Assembly (NCBI GenBank): GCA_023253615.1
Contig: JALRFZ010000268.1
Span: forward strand, 1 to 13,859
Direction: 5' to 3'
Origin: Verrucomicrobiales bacterium
GTDB lineage: Bacteria > Verrucomicrobiota > Verrucomicrobiia > Verrucomicrobiales > DEV007
DNA: 13,859 bases
In this document: positions 1 through 6,832 of the stretch, in pieces
How the letters are laid out: each line of letters opens with the position of its first letter
Numbering within the stretch: position 1 is the first letter of the stretch
Notes under the pieces: model-generated
Seen by the model: the letters and a program-made list of their open reading frames with translations, nothing else
Told to the model about the DNA's origin: nothing
Database searches by the model: none
Program-made: the position numbers and the translations under genes

Positions 1-478
1 CGATGTCGTGGAGGAAGTCGACGGTCTCGGTCGGATCGCGGAATCCGCACAGTGCCTCGAACTTGCCGAGTGCGCAGATCAACTCGGGTTTGGCGAACGG
101 ATCGCGATAGATGCGCCGCGAGTTGCTCACGGGCACGGCCAGACGATTCTCGCGCGCGTAACCGGCCTGAGCCTGAGCCAACGACGGGTGGGCCTGCAGC
201 GACAACGGCTCGGCCGCGGCCAAGAACTTCACCAAGAACGGCAACTCACCGGCCACCGACACCAAGGGGGACGACAAGCCGTTCGTTTCGTCGACCGCCG
301 AATGTGTGCGTTCGATCACCGACTCGTCGATCTCGAGGATGCGCGACGGGCCGCCCAGGTGGGTGCCGAACCACAACTCGGCCCACGGCCGACCGTCGGG
401 TTCGATACCGAGCAACTTCGGGATGGCCGATGCATGTCCCCACGCGTAGTGCTGGACGACGCCGCGAACGAGCCGCAC
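1..478 (-). CDS. manA: Mannose-6-phosphate isomerase, type I (partial, N-terminal 159 residues)
   Basis: The enzyme interconverts mannose 6-phosphate and fructose 6-phosphate in the cytoplasm, feeding GDP-mannose synthesis or mannose use. Reading the minus strand from a GTG at 478 gives VRLVRGVVQHYAWGHAS, then PWAELWFGTHLGGPS, LPFLVKFLAAAEPLSLQAHPS, KPELICAL and FEALCGFR. These are the ordered signature blocks of type I zinc-dependent PMI, including the QAHP metal-binding motif and the KPE segment. The frame is open to the window edge, so the C-terminal half is missing. The GTG start follows the proS stop codon (TGA at 482-480) by one base, so the two genes are translationally coupled or at least co-transcribed. 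Codon choice (frequent TTG leucine, TCG serine) looks actinobacterial and unlike genes right of 2387. Family assignment is confident; the exact start is less so. Confidence 0.88.
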   Translation of the reverse strand, partial: MRLVRGVVQHYAWGHASAIPKLLGIEPDGRPWAELWFGTHLGGPSRILEIDESVIERTHSAVDETNGLSSPLVSVAGELPFLVKFLAAAEPLSLQAHPSLAQAQAGYARENRLAVPVSNSRRIYRDPFAKPELICALGKFEALCGFRDPTETVDFLHDI

Positions 479-479
479 G

Positions 480-1403
480 TCAGCCTCGACAGGTGGCGAC
501 GAGAACGTCGACGACGTCACCGACCGGCACGTCTCGGCGATCACCGCTCTTGCGGTCGCGCACTTCGACGACGCCGTCAGCGAGTCCCTTGCCGACCACG
601 ACGATCGTGGGCACGCCGAGCAATTCGGCGTCCTTGAACTTCACACCGGGCGAGACGTTCGAGCGATCGTCGATGAGCACGCGCACAGCACGGCCTTCGA
701 GTGCGGCAGCGATCGCTTCGGCCTTGGCCGCGATGTCGTCGCCACCTTTGCCGGCGATCACGAGGTGCACATCGGCGGGCGCGACCTCCCGCGGCCAGCA
801 GAGTCCGATGTCGTCGTACGACGCCTCGGCGATGGCGGCGACCGCGCGGGACACACCGATGCCGTACGAACCCATCGTCACCACGACCTGCTTGCCGTTC
901 TGATCGAGCACGGTGAGATCGAGCGCCTCGGCGTATTTGCGACCCAACTGGAAGATGTGGCCGATCTCGATACCGCGCGCCATTTCGAGGGTTCCGGGGC
1001 ACTGCGGGCATCCGTCACCGGCGCGTACCTCGGCAGCCTCGATGGTTCCGTCGGCCGCGAAATCGCGACCCATCACCAGATTGATGACGTGGCGTCCAGG
1101 TTCGTTGGCGCCGGTGACCCAACGCGTTCCGTTGACGACGCGAGGATCGACGAGATAGCGAATTCCATTCGCTGCTCCGAGCGCGCCGGGTCCGATGTAT
1201 CCCTTCTTGAGTTGCGGATACTTCGTGAAGTCGTCGTCGGTGAACGCCTCTGGCTCGGCCGGGCCGACCTGTGCTTCGACGCGCTTCATGTCGACGTCGC
1301 GATCGCCTGGAACACCGATCGCCAACGGTTCGCGCGTGCCATCGGGATGACGCAACATCACGATGACGTTCTTCAACGTGTCGGCCGCGGTCCAGGCTCG
1401 ATC
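480..1403 (-). CDS. proS: Prolyl-tRNA synthetase, 5'-truncated (C-terminal ~308 residues)
   Basis: ProS charges tRNA-Pro with proline. The minus-strand frame, recognisable from about [12 protein letters not shown] (near 1400), covers the end of the YbaK-like editing insertion ([30 protein letters not shown]), then the catalytic core return ([54 protein letters not shown]) and the anticodon-binding domain to a TGA at 482. Bacterial long-form ProS is about 570 residues, so the class II motif 1/2 half is absent. Upstream, this frame hits a stop at 1520-1518 without recognisable ProS sequence. A shifted frame reads [17 protein letters not shown] just before, which could be a frameshifted continuation, but it too stops near 1526. 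The TTG at 1376 is not a credible start because conserved residues lie upstream of it. Phrases such as [10 protein letters not shown] fit actinobacterial ProS (from memory). This is either a pseudogene fragment or the edge of a joined sequence. Confidence 0.85.
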   Translation of the reverse strand, partial: DRAWTAADTLKNVIVMLRHPDGTREPLAIGVPGDRDVDMKRVEAQVGPAEPEAFTDDDFTKYPQLKKGYIGPGALGAANGIRYLVDPRVVNGTRWVTGANEPGRHVINLVMGRDFAADGTIEAAEVRAGDGCPQCPGTLEMARGIEIGHIFQLGRKYAEALDLTVLDQNGKQVVVTMGSYGIGVSRAVAAIAEASYDDIGLCWPREVAPADVHLVIAGKGGDDIAAKAEAIAAALEGRAVRVLIDDRSNVSPGVKFKDAELLGVPTIVVVGKGLADGVVEVRDRKSGDRRDVPVGDVVDVLVATCRG

Positions 1404-1568
1404 ACCACGCGCGAGTTCGGGTCGGGCGGGGGCGCGAGATTGGCGATCTGCGAGCAGTCTCTGGTGGCGTCTACAGCGCCGCTCCAGGCGCAGCCCGGGT
1501 AGTCTCTCGGCTCTACCTCAAGTCAACACGTATGGGCGAGTTCGAAACCCGGCGTCAGGCGGCGCTCC
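1404..1568. other. Non-coding junction between truncated proS and the toxin-antitoxin module
   Basis: This short stretch has no supported gene. ProS homology fades at its left end, and all minus-strand continuations of proS stop by about 1518-1526. An in-frame ATG at 1532 would extend the antitoxin by 24 residues, but it lies upstream of the promoter-like elements and its extra residues look unlike an AbrB N-terminus. No transposase, long direct repeat or attachment-site-like sequence was seen, so the mechanism that cut proS is not visible. Confidence 0.5.
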
Positions 1569-1596
1569 TTGACACTTCGATCTCATGGATTAGCCT
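1569..1596 (+). promoter_or_regulatory. Promoter of the vapBC module, leaderless type
   Basis: A perfect TTGACA (1569-1574) is followed after 16 bases by TAGCCT (1591-1596), which fits a TAnnnT -10 hexamer. The antitoxin ATG starts 7 bases later at 1604, about where transcription should begin. No Shine-Dalgarno sequence precedes the ATG, consistent with a leaderless mRNA. Confidence 0.6.
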
Positions 1597-1601
1597 AATC
1601 C
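1587..1601. promoter_or_regulatory. 15-base perfect palindrome overlapping the vapBC -10 (candidate operator)
   Basis: GGATTAGCCTAATCC is a perfect inverted repeat, 7 bases each side of a central C. It covers the -10 hexamer and ends two bases before the antitoxin ATG. VapB/AbrB-type antitoxins are known to bind palindromes in their own promoter, often together with the toxin, so autorepression is the likely role. That role is inferred from position and symmetry. Confidence 0.6.
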
Positions 1602-1603
1602 CC

Positions 1604-1867
1604 ATGCAAACGACCGTTACCACGAAGAACATGGTGACCATACCGGCGGCGCTTTCCCGCAAGATGGGTATCACGCCAGGATGCCGCCTTGAGTGGCAGG
1701 AGCCGCAGGAGGGCAGCGACGAGGTCACCGTGCGGGTGATCCCAACCCGTGGCGAGAGAGCGCGGCGACTCATGGGAGCAGCCCGGCAATGGTCGCCAGA
1801 GCGGGATGCGGTCGCGGAGCTGATCGCGGAACGTGTGCGTGAGGAAGAGGAGCAGATTCTGCGATGA
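1604..1867 (+). CDS. vapB: AbrB/SpoVT (VapB-like) antitoxin, 87 aa
   Basis: This is the DNA-binding antitoxin of a type II toxin-antitoxin pair. The N-terminal ~45 residues (MQTTVTTKNMVTIPAALSRK, then GITPGCRLEW) form a swapped-hairpin AbrB domain: alternating T/V strand, the TIPAALR-like helix and the G-I-x-P-G-x-x-L turn. The C-terminal half (ARRLMGAARQW, then a Glu/Arg-rich helix AELIAERVREEEE) is the usual flexible toxin-binding tail. I chose ATG 1604 because it starts exactly at the AbrB domain and 7 bases after the -10. The in-frame ATG at 1532 lies upstream of the promoter. The stop overlaps the toxin start (ATGA at 1864-1867), giving tight translational coupling. The symbol denotes family rather than proven orthology. 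Confidence 0.85.
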   Translation: MQTTVTTKNMVTIPAALSRKMGITPGCRLEWQEPQEGSDEVTVRVIPTRGERARRLMGAARQWSPERDAVAELIAERVREEEEQILR

Positions 1868-2274
1868 CCTATCTTCTGGATACCTCCGCCCTGCTCGCCC
1901 ATGCCCGGCGGGAATCGGAAGCTCTACGGGTGCAAGAATTGTTCGACCAAGAAGACGCGATGATTCTGCTGAGCAGCGTGAGCGTCGCGGAGATGGCCAG
2001 GCGTCTGCGCGAACTGGCCATGCCCGAAGAAGAACTGTGCCAGCTTATCGCCGACTACGAGGGCCTGGCCTCCGAAATCGTTCCCGTGGACTCCGGAATC
2101 GCCCGCCGGTCCGATCTCATCACCCGTCGGGCGACCACCCGCCTGCCCTTGGCCGATGCGCTCATCGCAGCATGCGCCGCATCGAGGGACGCAGTCCTCG
2201 TTCACCGCGACGCCCACATGCGAACGATCCCGGAGACGGAGGTGCGGCAACTCGATCTCGCCGTAGCGGAATAG
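1864..2274 (+). CDS. vapC: PIN-domain ribonuclease toxin (VapC-like), 136 aa
   Basis: VapC toxins are Mg-dependent RNases that cut tRNA or rRNA when freed from the antitoxin. The whole protein is one PIN domain. The four acidic active-site positions are present: D6 in YLLDTSALL, E43 in SVAEMARRL, D98 in LPLADALIAACA and D116 in VHRDAHM, in the canonical order and spacing, so the toxin looks catalytically intact. Length is typical. It overlaps the antitoxin gene by 4 bases. The RNA target cannot be read from the sequence. The 112 bases between its stop and fhs hold no gene I can support; a weak promoter-like GCTAAT lies at 2370-2375. Confidence 0.88.
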   Translation: MTYLLDTSALLAHARRESEALRVQELFDQEDAMILLSSVSVAEMARRLRELAMPEEELCQLIADYEGLASEIVPVDSGIARRSDLITRRATTRLPLADALIAACAASRDAVLVHRDAHMRTIPETEVRQLDLAVAE

Positions 2275-2386
2275 CCGCGGAAAAGACGATCGGGAATACG
2301 ATCTCGTCGAGCACCCTTTCCGTGAGCAACGATCCCAAAGCTTTTCCCGCGACAACCGCACCGCTTCCTGCTAATTCGTCTGCCGC

Positions 2387-4054
2387 ATGAAGGACATCGA
2401 CATCGCCCGCGCCGCGACGCTGCTTCCGATCGAGGAAGTCGCCGCGCCCCTTGGCATCGCGCCGGACCAGCTCATCCCCTACGGACGTTGGAAAGCGAAG
2501 CTCGACCTTGCCGCGTTGCGCAATCGGCCCGAGCGGCCCGACGGCAAGCTCATCCTCGTCACCGCGATCTCGCCGAGCCCTCCGGGCGAGGGCAAAACGA
2601 CGACGACAGTCGGACTCGGTGATGGTCTGAGCCGGCTCGGGAAAAAAGCGATGGTCTGCCTGCGCGAGCCGAGTCTCGGTCCCTCTTTCGGGATGAAGGG
2701 CGGCGCGACCGGCGGAGGGTATGCCCAGGTCGTGCCGATGGACGAGATCAATCTCCACTTCACCGGCGACTTCCATGCGATCGGGGCGGCGAACAACCTG
2801 CTCGCGGCGATGATCGAAAATCATCTCCACTGGGGCAACTCCCTCGACCTCGATCCCCGCCGCATCACCTGGAAACGGGCCATGGACCTGAACGATCGCT
2901 CCCTGCGCGAGATCATCACCGGCCTCCAGCACGAGCGCGACTTCACCCGCGAGACGGGCTTCAACATCACCGTCGCGTCGGAGGTGATGGCGATCTTCTG
3001 CCTCGCCCAAAACCTCACCGATCTCCGCGACCGCCTCGGACGCATCGTCGTCGGGAAAAACCGCGGAGGACTCGATGTCACCGCCGCCGATCTCAAGGCC
3101 CATGGGGCGATGGCGGCGCTGCTCAAGGACGCGCTCGCACCGAACCTGGTCCAGACCATCGAACACACCCCGGCCTTCGTCCACGGCGGTCCCTTCGCGA
3201 ACATCGCGCACGGCTGCAATTCGGCGATCGCCACGAAAACCGCCCTGCAGCTCGCCGACTACGTCGTGACCGAGGCGGGTTTCGGCGCCGATCTCGGGGC
3301 GGAGAAGTTTTTCGACATCAAATGCCGCGAAGCCGGACTGACTCCCGCCGCCACGGTGGTCGTGGCCACAGTGCGGGCGCTGAAGTATCACGGAGGGATC
3401 TCGCTCAAGAAGCTGCCGAAGGAAAATCCCGACGCGGTCGAGCGCGGCTTCGCGAACTTGCGGAGGCACCTCGAGAACCTCGCGAAATTCGGCGTGCCCA
3501 CGGTTGTCGCGGCGAATGCCTTCGCCTCCGACTTCCCCTCGGAGCGCGAGCGGCTTTTTGCGCTTTGCCAGGATTTCGGCGTTCCCTGTGTCCTCGCGAC
3601 CCACTGGGCCGATGGCGGCAAGGGCGCGACCGATCTCGCCACCGAGGTCCTCAAGACGATCGATGCGGAAACGACGAGTCGTTTCGCGCCGCTTTATCCG
3701 CTCGAAATGCCGCTGCTCGAGAAGCTGCGCACGATCGCCCGAGAGATCTACCGCGCCGACGACCTCGAGATCGGTTCCTCGCTCGTGAAGGAACTCGCCG
3801 CCCTCGATGCGACGCCGGTGGGGAGGTTCCCGGTCTGCATCGCGAAGACGCCCTACAGCTTCAGCGCCGATCCGGACAATCGCGGTGCCGCGACGGGTTT
3901 CAAACTGCCCGTGCGCGAGATCCGCGTCTCGGCGGGTGCGGGATTTGTCGTCGCGATCACCGGCGATCTCATGACCATGCCCGGCCTCCCCAAACATCCC
4001 GCCGCGGAGACGATCGATGTCAATGCGGAGGGGAACATCGTGGGCTTGAGTTGA
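2387..4054 (+). CDS. fhs: Formate-tetrahydrofolate ligase, 555 aa
   Basis: The enzyme makes 10-formyl-tetrahydrofolate from formate, ATP and THF, the entry of formate into the one-carbon pool for purine and formyl-methionine synthesis. Full length matches the family (about 555-560 residues). The nucleotide-binding loop SPPGEGKT sits at residues 64-71, followed by the invariant [20 protein letters not shown] stretch (from about residue 95), [16 protein letters not shown] and the AANNLLAA helix. Later blocks include [19 protein letters not shown] and the C-terminal [21 protein letters not shown]. The ATG at 2387 gives the standard N-terminus. No good Shine-Dalgarno sequence is visible. It stands alone, followed by a long repeat-bearing spacer, and it is the first gene with clear verrucomicrobial style (CTC/GCC-rich codons). 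Confidence 0.96.
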   Translation: MKDIDIARAATLLPIEEVAAPLGIAPDQLIPYGRWKAKLDLAALRNRPERPDGKLILVTAISPSPPGEGKTTTTVGLGDGLSRLGKKAMVCLREPSLGPSFGMKGGATGGGYAQVVPMDEINLHFTGDFHAIGAANNLLAAMIENHLHWGNSLDLDPRRITWKRAMDLNDRSLREIITGLQHERDFTRETGFNITVASEVMAIFCLAQNLTDLRDRLGRIVVGKNRGGLDVTAADLKAHGAMAALLKDALAPNLVQTIEHTPAFVHGGPFANIAHGCNSAIATKTALQLADYVVTEAGFGADLGAEKFFDIKCREAGLTPAATVVVATVRALKYHGGISLKKLPKENPDAVERGFANLRRHLENLAKFGVPTVVAANAFASDFPSERERLFALCQDFGVPCVLATHWADGGKGATDLATEVLKTIDAETTSRFAPLYPLEMPLLEKLRTIAREIYRADDLEIGSSLVKELAALDATPVGRFPVCIAKTPYSFSADPDNRGAATGFKLPVREIRVSAGAGFVVAITGDLMTMPGLPKHPAAETIDVNAEGNIVGLS

Positions 4055-4097
4055 GCGGCACGGTGGCTTCGGCTTTGGGTGAAGAGAAAAAGGCGTG

Positions 4098-4245
4098 CCC
4101 ACGGAATTCACGGAAACTCACGGAATCATTGAGTTCTGGTATCTTCGCGATGGTCTTCTCTCATTCCGTGCCTTCCGTGTTTTTTGATGCCTACTGCATC
4201 GATCTCGGCCAACTCTAATTCCGTGTTTTCAGTGTGTTCCGTAGG
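4098..4245. repeat. CACGGAA / TTCCGTG inverted repeat cluster
   Basis: Three CACGGAA heptamers (4100, 4109, 4119; 9-10 base period) are followed by their reverse complement TTCCGTG at 4164, 4173 and 4219 and a variant TTCCGTA at 4237. CACGGAAT at 4119-4126 can pair with ATTCCGTG at 4163-4170, and AACTCA/TGAGTT (4115-4120, 4130-4135) forms a small local hairpin. TTCCGTG runs of about 9-10 base period are, from memory, a common dispersed intergenic motif in Verrucomicrobia and Planctomycetes. They could act as a bidirectional RNA stop or an mRNA 3' stabiliser for fhs; this is unproven. The remainder of the spacer 4055-4383 holds no gene I can support, only a duplicated GCTCGATGGT (4259, 4285) and a CCGGA-TTT-TCCGG hairpin (4306-4318). 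Confidence 0.7.
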
Positions 4246-4344
4246 CCGCCCACTTTTCGCTCGATGGTATGCCTCCACTCATTTGCTCGATGGTGAGCCG
4301 TCATCCCGGATTTTCCGGTTTCGTGGATTGCCTTGCCGACAAAC

Positions 4345-4370
4345 CTGCGACTAAAGTCGCAGCCACATTC
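4345..4370. repeat. Hairpin repeat, family A half-unit (CTGCGACT-AA-AGTCGCAG-CCACATTC)
   Basis: An 8-base perfect stem with a 2-base loop (4345-4362) runs straight into CCACATTC (4363-4370). The same design, hairpin plus AATGTGG on one flank, recurs at 8226-8287 (two copies facing each other) and 11321-11345. This copy sits 13 bases upstream of the rdgB start and is probably in its 5' leader. Confidence 0.75.
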
Positions 4371-4383
4371 TTTTCCCCACCCC

Positions 4384-4986
4384 ATGACCGGCACCCTCCT
4401 CATCGCCACGCACAACGCCCACAAAACGGGCGAGATGCGCGCCATTCTCGCGGATCATTTCGAGACGATCACCGATCTCACCTCGCTGCCGGGGATGACG
4501 CCGCCGGAGGAGACGGGCACGACTTTCGCGGAGAACTCGGCGATCAAGGCCCTCGCCGCGAGCCGGGCCATGCCCGAGGCCTTCGTCCTCGCCGACGATT
4601 CGGGTCTCGAGGTCGATGCCCTCGGCGGCGCGCCGGGCGTCTATTCCTCGCGCTATTCGGGCGAGGACGCGACCGATGCCTCGAACCGCGTCAAGCTCCT
4701 CGCCGAACTCGCGCGTCCCGAACTCGCTGGCACTCCGCGCACCGCCCGGTTCCGATGCGTGATCACCATTGCCAAGGGCGGCGAGGTCCTCGCCACCTTC
4801 GACGGTGCGGTCGAGGGTCACATTGCCGGGGCGGAGACCGGCACGGGTGGCTTCGGCTACGATTCCCTTTTCATTCCCGACGGCCACGAGGCCTCCTTCG
4901 GCGAACTGCCCGAGTCCGTGAAGAACGGCATGAGCCACCGCGCCCGGGCTCTGGAGAAGTTCCGCGAGTGGCTGGCCCGGGATTGA
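4384..4986 (+). CDS. rdgB: XTP/dITP pyrophosphatase (HAM1/RdgB family), 200 aa
   Basis: The enzyme hydrolyses non-canonical purine triphosphates (XTP, dITP, ITP) to monophosphates and so cleans the nucleotide pool. Family signatures are complete: T9-x-N11-x-x-K14 in ATHNAHK, FAENSAIKA (about 48-56), LADDSGLEVDAL (69-80), PGVYSSRYSGEDATD (84-98), GGFGYDSLF (155-163) and SHRARAL (184-190). Length is normal. I chose ATG 4384 because family homology begins directly after it. A TTG 51 bases upstream stays in frame but reads through the hairpin repeat. tyrS follows after 46 bases, suggesting co-transcription. Confidence 0.94.
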   Translation: MTGTLLIATHNAHKTGEMRAILADHFETITDLTSLPGMTPPEETGTTFAENSAIKALAASRAMPEAFVLADDSGLEVDALGGAPGVYSSRYSGEDATDASNRVKLLAELARPELAGTPRTARFRCVITIAKGGEVLATFDGAVEGHIAGAETGTGGFGYDSLFIPDGHEASFGELPESVKNGMSHRARALEKFREWLARD

Positions 4987-5032
4987 CGAACCGGGCTCGG
5001 GCATGTTCCTTGCTGGCCCTTCCAACCTGGCC

Positions 5033-6208
5033 ATGAAATCCCCTGCCGAACAACTCCAGCTTCTCACCCGCGGCACCGCCCGCGTCCTCAGCGAGGGCGA
5101 ACTGCTCAAAAAGCTCGAGCGCGGGACGCCTCTGCGGGCCAAACTCGGGGTCGATCCGACTTCGCCCGACCTGCACCTCGGTCACAGCGTCGTTTTGGAG
5201 AAATTGCGCCAATTCCAGGAACTCGGGCACCAGGCCGTGCTCATCATCGGCGATTTCACCGCCCAGATCGGCGATCCCACGGGACGCTCGAAGACGCGTC
5301 CGCCGCTCTCGAGCGATGAGATTCTCGCCAACGCCCAGACCTACACCGATCAGGCCTTCCGCATCCTCGAACGGGCCAAGACCGAGGTCGTCTTCAACGG
5401 CGAGTGGTTCAATAAAATGTCCTTCTCCGAGGTGATCCAGTTGAACGCCCGCGTCACGATGCAGCAGATGTTGCAGCGCGAGGATTTCAAGAACCGCATC
5501 GCGAACGACCAGGAAGTGCGGCTCCACGAGATCCAATACCCCATCGTGCAGGGCTGGGATTCCGTCGTCGTCCGCGCCGATGTCGAACTCGGGGGCACCG
5601 ACCAGCTTTTCAACATCCTCGTCGGCCGTGATCTTCAGAAAACCGAAGGCATGGAACCGCAGGTGGTGATGTGCCTGCCCATCCTCGAAGGACTCGACGG
5701 CGTCCAGAAGATGAGCAAGAGCCTCCACAACTACGTCGGCATCTCCGAGGCGCCCGGCGAGATGTTCGGCAAACTCATGAGCATCTCGGACGAACTCATG
5801 GCGCGCTACTCCGTGTTGTTGCTCGGTCAGGAAATCGATCCCTCGGTCCATCCGATGGAGTCGAAGAAGTCCCTCGCCGCCGCCCTCGTCGCCCGCTACC
5901 ACTCCGACGCGGAGGCCGCGGCCGCGCGTGAGAATTGGGACGCGATGTTCAGCCGCAAGGACCTCGCCTCGATCGAGCTGCCCGAGTTCCGCGTGGGCGA
6001 GCGCCGCGATCTCCTCGGCGTCGTCGGCGAAGCCTACGAGACGATTTTCTCCGAACCGAAATCAGGCTCCGACGTGCGCCGTCTCATCCAGCAGGGCAGC
6101 GTGCAGCTCGACGGCGAAAAGCTCACCGATCCCAAGGCCGAGCCGGCCTGGACGGCGGGACAGGTCCTGAAGCTCGACAAGAAGCGCAGCGTCAGGATCG
6201 CGGAATAG
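5033..6208 (+). CDS. tyrS: Tyrosyl-tRNA synthetase, 391 aa
   Basis: This class I synthetase charges tRNA-Tyr. The HIGH-type motif is HLGH at residues 48-51 (in DPTSPDLHLGH). The tyrosine-site region includes GDFTAQIGDPTGRSKTR and NARVTMQQML, and LGGTDQLFN is the conserved tyrosine/ATP loop. The signature loop is a true KMSKS at 226-230, which fits the TyrZ-like clade rather than the E. coli TyrS clade (KFGKT). A C-terminal S4-like RNA-binding domain (SDVRRLIQQGSVQLDGEKL to the end) closes the protein. I prefer ATG 5033; an in-frame ATG at 5003 adds MFLAGPSNLA, which is not family-like and lies close to a TTGACG/CATGTT pair that may be promoter sequence. Confidence 0.95.
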   Translation: MKSPAEQLQLLTRGTARVLSEGELLKKLERGTPLRAKLGVDPTSPDLHLGHSVVLEKLRQFQELGHQAVLIIGDFTAQIGDPTGRSKTRPPLSSDEILANAQTYTDQAFRILERAKTEVVFNGEWFNKMSFSEVIQLNARVTMQQMLQREDFKNRIANDQEVRLHEIQYPIVQGWDSVVVRADVELGGTDQLFNILVGRDLQKTEGMEPQVVMCLPILEGLDGVQKMSKSLHNYVGISEAPGEMFGKLMSISDELMARYSVLLLGQEIDPSVHPMESKKSLAAALVARYHSDAEAAAARENWDAMFSRKDLASIELPEFRVGERRDLLGVVGEAYETIFSEPKSGSDVRRLIQQGSVQLDGEKLTDPKAEPAWTAGQVLKLDKKRSVRIAE

Positions 6209-6234
6209 ACCTTCGCACGCCGATCGCGTAGACT
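6206..6234 (+). promoter_or_regulatory. Candidate promoter of the gcvR-like gene, leaderless type
   Basis: TAGACC (6206-6211, overlapping the tyrS stop codon), 17 bases, then TAGACT (6229-6234), with the ATG 7 bases later at 6242. The layout copies the vapBC promoter (TAGCCT, 7 bases, ATG). The -35 matches consensus at 4 of 6 positions, so this is suggestive rather than firm. Confidence 0.4.
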
Positions 6235-6241
6235 CGCCTCC

Positions 6242-6766
6242 ATGCAGACCTCCGTCATCGTCAGCGTGATCGGCCCCGATCGGCCCGGATTGATCGACCA
6301 GCTTTCTTCCGTCATCGTCCAGGCCGGAGGCAACTGGGAGGGCAGCCGCATGCTCCGACTCGCGGGACAATTCGCCGGGATCGTCCAGGTCGTCGTCGAT
6401 GACTCCGCCCTCCCCGCGCTCGAGGCCGCGCTCGCCGAACTCGAAGCAGGTGGCCTGCAATCGCGCCTCCATCGGGCGGGAAGTCCCGACGACAAGACCC
6501 TCGGCGGACGTCTCTACGATCTTGAAGTGGTCGGGCAGGACCGCCAGGGCATCGTCAGCGCGATCGCCGGAGCCCTCGCCCGCCTCGGCGTGAACGTCCT
6601 CGAACTCGCGACCGACTGCGGCGAAGCCCCTTGGTCGGGCGAACGTCTTTTCAAAACCCACGCCCGCCTCCACGCGCCCGACTCCCTCGATCCGGGCGTC
6701 CTGCGCGAAGCGGTCGAGGAGATCGCGCACGATCTCATGGTGGAGTTGAGCGTGGCGGAGGGGTGA
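6242..6766 (+). CDS. Tandem ACT-domain protein, GcvR-like, 174 aa
   Basis: Two ACT domains fill the protein: one from about residue 4 to 75 (VIVSVIGPDRPGLIDQLSSV, AGGNWEGSRM, the GPDRPGL turn typical of ACT) and one from about 90 to 170 (LEVVGQDRQGIVSAIAGALA, GVNVLELAT). This two-domain design matches GcvR, the glycine cleavage system regulator of enterobacteria, and its relatives, which bind amino acids and contact a partner regulator rather than DNA. No GcvA-type partner or gcv genes lie in the window. The gene starts 33 bases after tyrS and may be read both from that unit and from its own promoter. The ligand is unknown; an amino acid such as glycine is the usual guess. Confidence 0.85.
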   Translation: MQTSVIVSVIGPDRPGLIDQLSSVIVQAGGNWEGSRMLRLAGQFAGIVQVVVDDSALPALEAALAELEAGGLQSRLHRAGSPDDKTLGGRLYDLEVVGQDRQGIVSAIAGALARLGVNVLELATDCGEAPWSGERLFKTHARLHAPDSLDPGVLREAVEEIAHDLMVELSVAEG

Positions 6767-6832
6767 GGCTTTGTGGCATGGGCATGGTGTAGGGCGCTGC
6801 GTCACACTTCCACCTCAAGCACCTCCAGCCGA

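Noticed and set aside
8..637. A 209-codon plus-strand frame at the left edge
   Set aside because: It is antisense to manA and the end of proS, both of which have clear family motifs.
2162..4111. A 649-codon open frame on the minus strand opposite fhs
   Set aside because: It is the mirror of the strongly supported fhs frame. High GC and GNC-rich codons keep antisense frames open; its translation is Arg/Gly/Asp-rich low-complexity with no family features.
4098..4245. CRISPR-like periodic repeats
   Set aside because: Units are 7 bases, in both orientations, with 2-3 base gaps and no unique spacers of CRISPR length; no cas genes are present.
4333..4383. Upstream TTG start extending rdgB by 17 residues
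   Set aside because: The extension reads through the hairpin repeat, and family homology begins at ATG 4384.
4983..5007. Promoter TTGACG/CATGTT in front of tyrS
   Set aside because: The spacing is only 13 bases, too short for a normal sigma-70 promoter, and rdgB-tyrS spacing suits read-through.
6767..6832. A terminator between the convergent gcvR-like and secretin-N-like genes
   Set aside because: No GC-rich stem followed by a T run could be found on either strand.
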